A stretch of DNA of 64,000 bases from Calcarisporiella thermophila CBS 279.70 (Eukaryota; Calcarisporiellomycota). Made by a program: the position numbers and the translations under genes. Shown one piece after another: positions 59,625-64,000 of the stretch (position 1 is its first letter; each line of letters starts with the position of its first letter). The stretch spans positions 201,728-265,727 of the forward strand of contig NW_027192218.1 in assembly GCF_041956535.1 (NCBI RefSeq), written 5' to 3'. The notes under the pieces were generated by a model. The model was not told the origin of the DNA. It searched no databases and saw only the letters and a program-made list of their open reading frames with translations.

Positions 59625-61652
59625 TTAATCGACCTCCAGTTTCGCATCAAGAGCAGCAAATTCATTGAAGAAAGCCTATACCAAATAATATTATTTAGCG
59701 CATAAATAGATTAAAAAAAATCCTCTTCATATACCTCAAACAGCTTAATAGCATGACCAACATCATCTACACCACCTGTCTCACGAATAGAGTGCATGCT
59801 TAGTTGAGGGTTTCCAACATCTAATCGATGCAAAGGTAAAATATTAAAGTAATTTAGTTGGTAACTGTATGAACCATAAACAAGCAATCATAGCCAAAAT
59901 GCCCATACCAATCGTCCTAAGTCCGAGTTTAGCGCTAAGCATAGGACCAATGGTGCTTCCACAGGGGCTGTCGTTTCTCACAACAAAATCTTGGATAGGG
60001 ATGTTGTGCTTGTGTGCAACCTCACGCAGCACTAGCGCAGTCGGGCCAGTGGTAGCATAGCGCTGGTTAGCGTTGATTTTTATGACAACACCCTGGTTAA
60101 GTCGGGGGCGATGACACTGTTCGTACTTGTCACTATAAATATTAGAAAAGTTTAATAAATTATATAATCAATTTTCTTAAGCAGTCCTCTGACCTGTAGT
60201 TCGGATGAACAGCGTGTGCCATATCAGCCGAAATCAAGTAGCTTTTTACCAAGGCTTCTTGGAGCGCAGTCGGAGATCTTGTTTTCCCTTCAATGTCAAG
60301 CAAAGCGAGTCTCTCAATAGTCGTAGCTAGCAAGTTCGAATTGGCGCCGTGTGCAGTTAGCGAACCAACTTCCTCGTTATCAAACAAGGCAATTACACGG
60401 ATATTCGGATCCGAAGAGAGATTTTGTGGAGATTGCGAGCTATTGATGAGGGCCTAATAAGAAAATAAAGTGAGACAGTTGGCTTGGATTGTATATATAT
60501 ACTGGATACTATATTTACCATCAACGAGCAATATGACATGTTCAAGTTATCTAGACGAGGTGAAAATATAAACTCGTTGGCTGCACCGCCTATGCATGGA
60601 GGCTGCGTATCATATAGGCAGAGCTCAAAGTCTTTGATCTGGTTAACTATTAGGAATAACAAATTAAGAAATAAGAAAATTTAATTATAAGAATATGATT
60701 CTTCATTGCTAATATGATTAATTACGGTTGCAGCCAATCTCCTCGGCCAAAATGCTGATCAACAAAGGATGGTGTTTTTCAGCTTTCGCTTTGTCGTTGT
60801 TGGGTTCAGATTCAAGTAAACTGTGAATAGCATACATTAACAACTGTCCATTGGCCATAATTCTTGACATCTTACCCCTTCATAGTAGTTGCAATGATGG
60901 GAAGCAATTGAGTTTCCGTGTTAAATTTAAAGCCCTCGTTAACAGTGCGGTCCAGATGAATGGCCAGAGTTGGGATGCGAAGAAGAGGACTATACATAGC
61001 AATCGTTTTTTAATTGACATTTTATATTTTAATTATCCCAATAATATAACATACCGATCAATCTTCACGAGTGTATGCTTAAATGTATTATCATTTTGCT
61101 GTACTAGGACACGGCCCGCAACGCTACATTGCATATTTACTCGAGTCGTACTACATTAAGAAATGGAAAATACAATTCTAATTTACCTGAGATCGCGGTC
61201 AAACCATGAGTGCCTATTTTTTTTTGTAAAGCAGCTGAATAATTGGATTTACACGCTCACATAAAACACAATAAATACCAAATGCCACCGCCATACAACT
61301 CCACTCCAACCTGTAGATAGTCCATACTTTCCCGCTTGGACACAGGCTTTACTTTCAGGCAAGGAGAATCCGTATGCGCACCGAGGATGGTAAAACCATT
61401 CCCAGGTGCGTAATTTCCTCCCACGGCGAAAGCAACAACTGAACTGCGATTTCTAGTGAAATAGTATTTTCCATTGGGCTGCACCTTCCATGCATCGCGT
61501 TCTTTCAATTCCTGAAACCCAGCAGCGCGCAATCTCTTGCATGATTCCTCGACAGCGTGGAATGGAGATGGTGAGTTCGTGACAAAGTTGACGAATTCTT
61601 GGGCCTCTTTAGGCGGAGAGGGAATTTTCGTATGAATGGTCTTTTCGCTCAT
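59625..61652 (-). CDS. DNPEP: Aspartyl aminopeptidase (M18 family)
   Basis: Dizinc aminopeptidase releasing N-terminal Asp/Glu, cytosolic or vacuolar. [60 protein letters not shown] and [20 protein letters not shown] (zinc His and Asp). Then [19 protein letters not shown] (27-nt exon, complement 61187-61213) and [39 protein letters not shown] follows (catalytic Glu and zinc Glu), then [20 protein letters not shown] (zinc His), [40 protein letters not shown] and [20 protein letters not shown]. It ends in a 3' exon with [15 protein letters not shown]. All catalytic elements are present, so it should be active. About nine exons. ATG 61650-61652; TAA at 59625. Confidence 0.96.
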
Positions 61653-62835
61653 GGTCCTGAGAGTAAGGAAGAAGCAAGCGCTAGTGAGTCGGAACAGCTT
61701 TGGAAATTTAAATTACTTGGTGCGAAATCGGTGCGAAGGGCAAGGGTACAAGCAGAATTCAAGTTTGAAATTATAAAGTCGCATCAAAACAGGAAATCCG
61801 GATCCAAATTTTTAATAATATTAAAAATTTGGATCCGGAAAATGAGTGAATATTATTCACTCATTTTCCACCAAGCCTGAATTTTTTGCATGGAATCCGA
61901 GCTCAATAATGATTTTACTTCTTTGTATTGTTTGAGTATCTGCAGGCCTCTTGAAACTTGATTAGGAGGTCCTTGACTTTATAAGATATGGTTGATAAAA
62001 TTGTAGCGGCGTAAATGGTGAATTTTTTAAGACACACATATCTTTAAATAGTTGCTAATTGTATATCAACATATCTCTTAGTCCCCCATGCCTAGCTAAT
62101 CGATATATATAGGATGGTATATTCTACGCTTAGCTATTTCCATACGCATGCCAGAGCTATTACATGGAATAAATTATCTATAATTTGGGAATATAAAAGC
62201 AACATACACATCATCAGGTATTTAATAGAAAATCAGATTTCTAAAAGACCAAATTCAACAAGAGATTATAGAAAGGCACTGCGTACTTTGTGCCCCTTAT
62301 CAAATAAAGCCAAAACTAGCTGCAATATGCCGAAGTTCCCATTAAAAAACCCGAACCAGGCTTTTATGATGCCATTTTAGGGATTTAGAAGCAATAAAGA
62401 GGGTCCTTTGTAATAATACGGGGAGTATTTAATGCGAAGCACACCTATAGAAATATCGCTCAACTTGTGCTTGATCCATAATCCTTTTTTATCATCAGAG
62501 CGGAAAGCCATTTTTTTTAAAAATAAAAAGAGGTTAACAGAATAGCCCTATAATTAGACGTTTATATGGCCATTGCTCGCTCCTGAAAATAAACTCTGAA
62601 TCATACTGAATGCTTACATCCAGAGCGTAGGACTTCTAATAAATCATTCCAATGTGAAAAAAGGTGAGGCATTGTGCAGTATTACTGATACGTGGGAAAG
62701 GGGGTATACAAAGAGTGTATGTACATTAAAGGCGATCAAGATAAATGAAAGAAACAACTAAAGTACAAAAGGATCAAATATCAAAGCGAATATATATGAG
62801 AGGCTTAATAGGAGGTAGGCCAAGTTTGTATAATG
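61653..62835. other. Spacer upstream of aspartyl aminopeptidase
   Basis: 1.2 kb holding the aminopeptidase promoter and, at 61797-61869, two abutting perfect hairpins. An 88-codon plus-strand frame (62114-62380) shows no recognised domain. No RNA gene is seen. Confidence 0.45.
61797..61869. repeat. Two abutting perfect inverted repeats (double hairpin)
   Basis: First hairpin: arms 61797-61816 and 61820-61839, 20 bp, perfect, 3-nt loop AAT, containing GGATCC. Second: arms 61837-61851 and 61855-61869, 15 bp, perfect, 3-nt loop ATT. The two share 3 bp. Located 145-217 bp upstream of the aspartyl aminopeptidase ATG. This can extrude as two cruciforms in DNA or form a double hairpin in RNA. Confidence 0.9.
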
Positions 62836-63131
62836 TTAAGGGTAAGGTGTGCTGGTATGTCGTCTCACACGCAAATTCCAACAATTATGGCATATTGCAA
62901 ATGTTCTCAGCATTCTTCCGTGCCGCATGCACACATCGCGTTTACACCATTGACAATGAAGTAGATGAGCATCCTTGCAATAAAGATAGGCATGTCCAGT
63001 ACAGTTAGCGCATCGGCCAGTGGCACGGTTGCTACAGTCCTGTTCATGACACAGTCTATGGATAGAAGAATGGATAATTAGAGGACTAGCTTCCATCATG
63101 TTCAAGTATTCTCGATTTACCTCTGGCCCAT
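62836..63131 (-). CDS. Small Cys/His-rich zinc-binding protein, 76 residues
   Basis: Two exons, complement 63121-63131 (11 nt, ATGGGCCAGAG) and 62836-63055, with a 65-nt intron. The product is MGQRLCHEQDCSNRATGRC then ANCTGHAYLYCKDAHLLHCQ, WCKRDVCMRHGRMLRTFAIC and HNCWNLRVRRHTSTPYP. The spacing C-x4-C-x7-CxxC-x8-C-x6-HCxWC-x4-C-x2-H-x9-CxxC predicts two or three zinc sites in a B-box/FYVE-like cross-brace. I do not recognise the exact family. The splice puts ATG directly before the first Cys pair, which favours this short model over the unspliced longer open frame. Probably an adaptor; function unknown. Confidence 0.6.
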
Positions 63132-63477
63132 AGCGATGTTTTTCCTGTGATGTGAGGTATACCAATGTAAAAGTGGACTCCAAGAAATGAGCTAATTCGA
63201 AACAAAAGGGTAGCGAATGTTAAGGTTTATATCACAGGCAATAGGGGATTGTTCATGCTCTAGCTTTAGGCTGACGACTTATATACTACGCTAGCTTCTT
63301 TTACGATACTCTCTTCCGCTCTGAATTTTGCCGCAACTCTCAACTCTTTCTCCCCACAGGAAAAATAACAACCAACTGAAAAGGATCAACCTCCGGCAAG
63401 GAAAAAAAAGCTTTTTCTATATTTGAACGTCGTACGTCATCTCCGCCTTGTTTTTCCATTCTTAAAGTGGAACAAAA
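63132..63477. other. Spacer upstream of the small zinc protein
   Basis: 346 bp with pyrimidine-rich stretches (63295-63360). It would contain divergent promoters for the zinc protein (-) and the right-edge candidate (+). Nothing else is seen. Confidence 0.4.
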
Positions 63478-63834
63478 ATGCACTGCGTTAACATACTATG
63501 CGACTGTGAATGTGGGATCCCAGCTCATTTCTCGGAATTAGCAGAAAATATCGCATAGCCCCCTCGGGAGATATACGCTGAGCCCTCCTCTTCGCCTTCA
63601 TATGCTCATGCAAAGGAAGCGTTAGTAGCAGCCAGCATATGCATCCGCTTAACTATGTACGGTAAGAAAATTAGCTAGTAGCTGAATAAAGAAATCCCGA
63701 TTCCTCTAGCCAAGCAAAAACTCTGTTTCAAGAGTGCGCATCTGCGTAGTCTCCATCTCTGCAGCGGCTATTTCATTAGAGCCGCTGCAGGTCCGAGAAG
63801 CTATAGAGTGGGGAAGAAAAGAAAACGAAACTAA
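63478..63834 (+). CDS. Candidate small spliced gene at right edge, unknown function
   Basis: An open exon at 63559-63661 (EIYAEPSSSPSYAHAKEALV-AASICIRLTMY) joins through a 48-nt GTAAGA..CTCTAG intron (63662-63709) in frame to 63710-63834 (KQKLCFKSAHLRSLHLCSGY-FIRAAAGPRSYRVGKKRKRN). It ends TAA at 63832-63834. The first exon is unclear: ATG 63478 with a weak GTTAAC donor would fit phase 0. No family is recognised; the basic end KKRKRN could be nuclear. It may be chance. Confidence 0.3.
63759..63790. repeat. 11-bp perfect inverted repeat
   Basis: Arms CTGCAGCGGCT and AGCCGCTGCAG flank a 10-nt loop. GC-rich in an AT-rich setting. It lies within the proposed last exon of the candidate gene at 63478-63834, so codon content may explain it. 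Confidence 0.6.
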
Positions 63835-64000
63835 TTTGTAATTTTAGAAAGCAAAATATAGGAGATAACACCTGTCTACGTAAAATAGTATAGTTCAGGG
63901 GTTTTAAAACAATCCAGATGCGCGTATTAGGAAATGAAGATTCAGGTAATTCCTATTTAGCGATGGAAAGAAACTTTGTCTAAATCAATCGCTATGCGAG

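Noticed and set aside
62114-62380. 88-codon plus-strand ATG frame
   Set aside because: Open and ATG-started, but no recognisable feature or splice support; kept as a note only.

Overview
The window is nuclear DNA of a fungus. It is densely packed with about 30 protein genes on both strands. Nearly all genes are split by short introns of about 50-110 bp, with GT..AG ends and CTAAT/CTAAC/CTGAC-like branch sites. Chitin deacetylase, GPI-anchored wall proteins and RNA polymerase II/TFIID subunits place it in Fungi. FANCI, a TPR-type O-GlcNAc transferase, an SFSWAP splicing regulator, Rac and plant-like LRR proteins together suggest an early-diverging (non-Dikarya) lineage. That placement is an inference from gene content; no rRNA or marker gene settles it. 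To the eye, the first ~13.5 kb is richer in GC than the rest.

Layout. 1-13.6 kb: 3' part of FANCI (+), a GPI-anchored LRR protein (-), a small candidate gene (-), and a very large O-GlcNAc transferase (+). 13.9-24.3 kb: Rac GTPase (-), SFSWAP (+), checkpoint clamp RAD9 (-), CAAX protease RCE1 (+), an unrecognised coiled-coil protein (+), urease accessory UreG (-), ribosomal protein uL5/RPL11 (+). 24.4-40.8 kb: CLASP (-), COX17 (-), a Ser/Thr-rich GPI protein (+), an oxysterol-binding-related protein (-), TAF12 (+), RPB5 (+), an alpha/beta hydrolase (-), chitin deacetylase (-), a small type I membrane protein (-). 41.9-53.2 kb: UPF2, a Sos7-like kinetochore coiled-coil protein, thymidylate kinase, Pelota/Dom34 and TMEM242 (all -). 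53.3-63.8 kb: AK6/Fap7 (+), a forkhead factor (+), PUS3 (-), KRR1 (+), aspartyl aminopeptidase (-), a small Cys/His-rich protein (-), and a candidate gene at the right edge (+).

How the genes relate. There is no operon-like pathway. Several genes share a theme: genome maintenance (FANCI, RAD9, CDC8-type kinase), translation and RNA quality control (RPL11, UPF2, Pelota, AK6, KRR1, PUS3), mitochondria (COX17, TMEM242), and cell surface/wall (LRR-GPI, KRE9-like GPI, chitin deacetylase). Rac and RCE1 are linked by biochemistry: RCE1 trims CAAX proteins such as Rac. Many neighbours are divergent with 100-250 bp between start codons, so promoters are probably shared.

The most notable observations are: a FANCI whose conserved monoubiquitination lysine position reads Arg; very small exons (8, 9, 27 and 27 nt) that encode invariant active-site motifs in four unrelated enzymes; a GC-AG intron in RCE1; possible mitochondrial presequences upstream of the obvious starts of thymidylate kinase and PUS3; a pair of abutting perfect hairpins at 61.8 kb; and an LRR gene whose introns fall in a 24-codon register.
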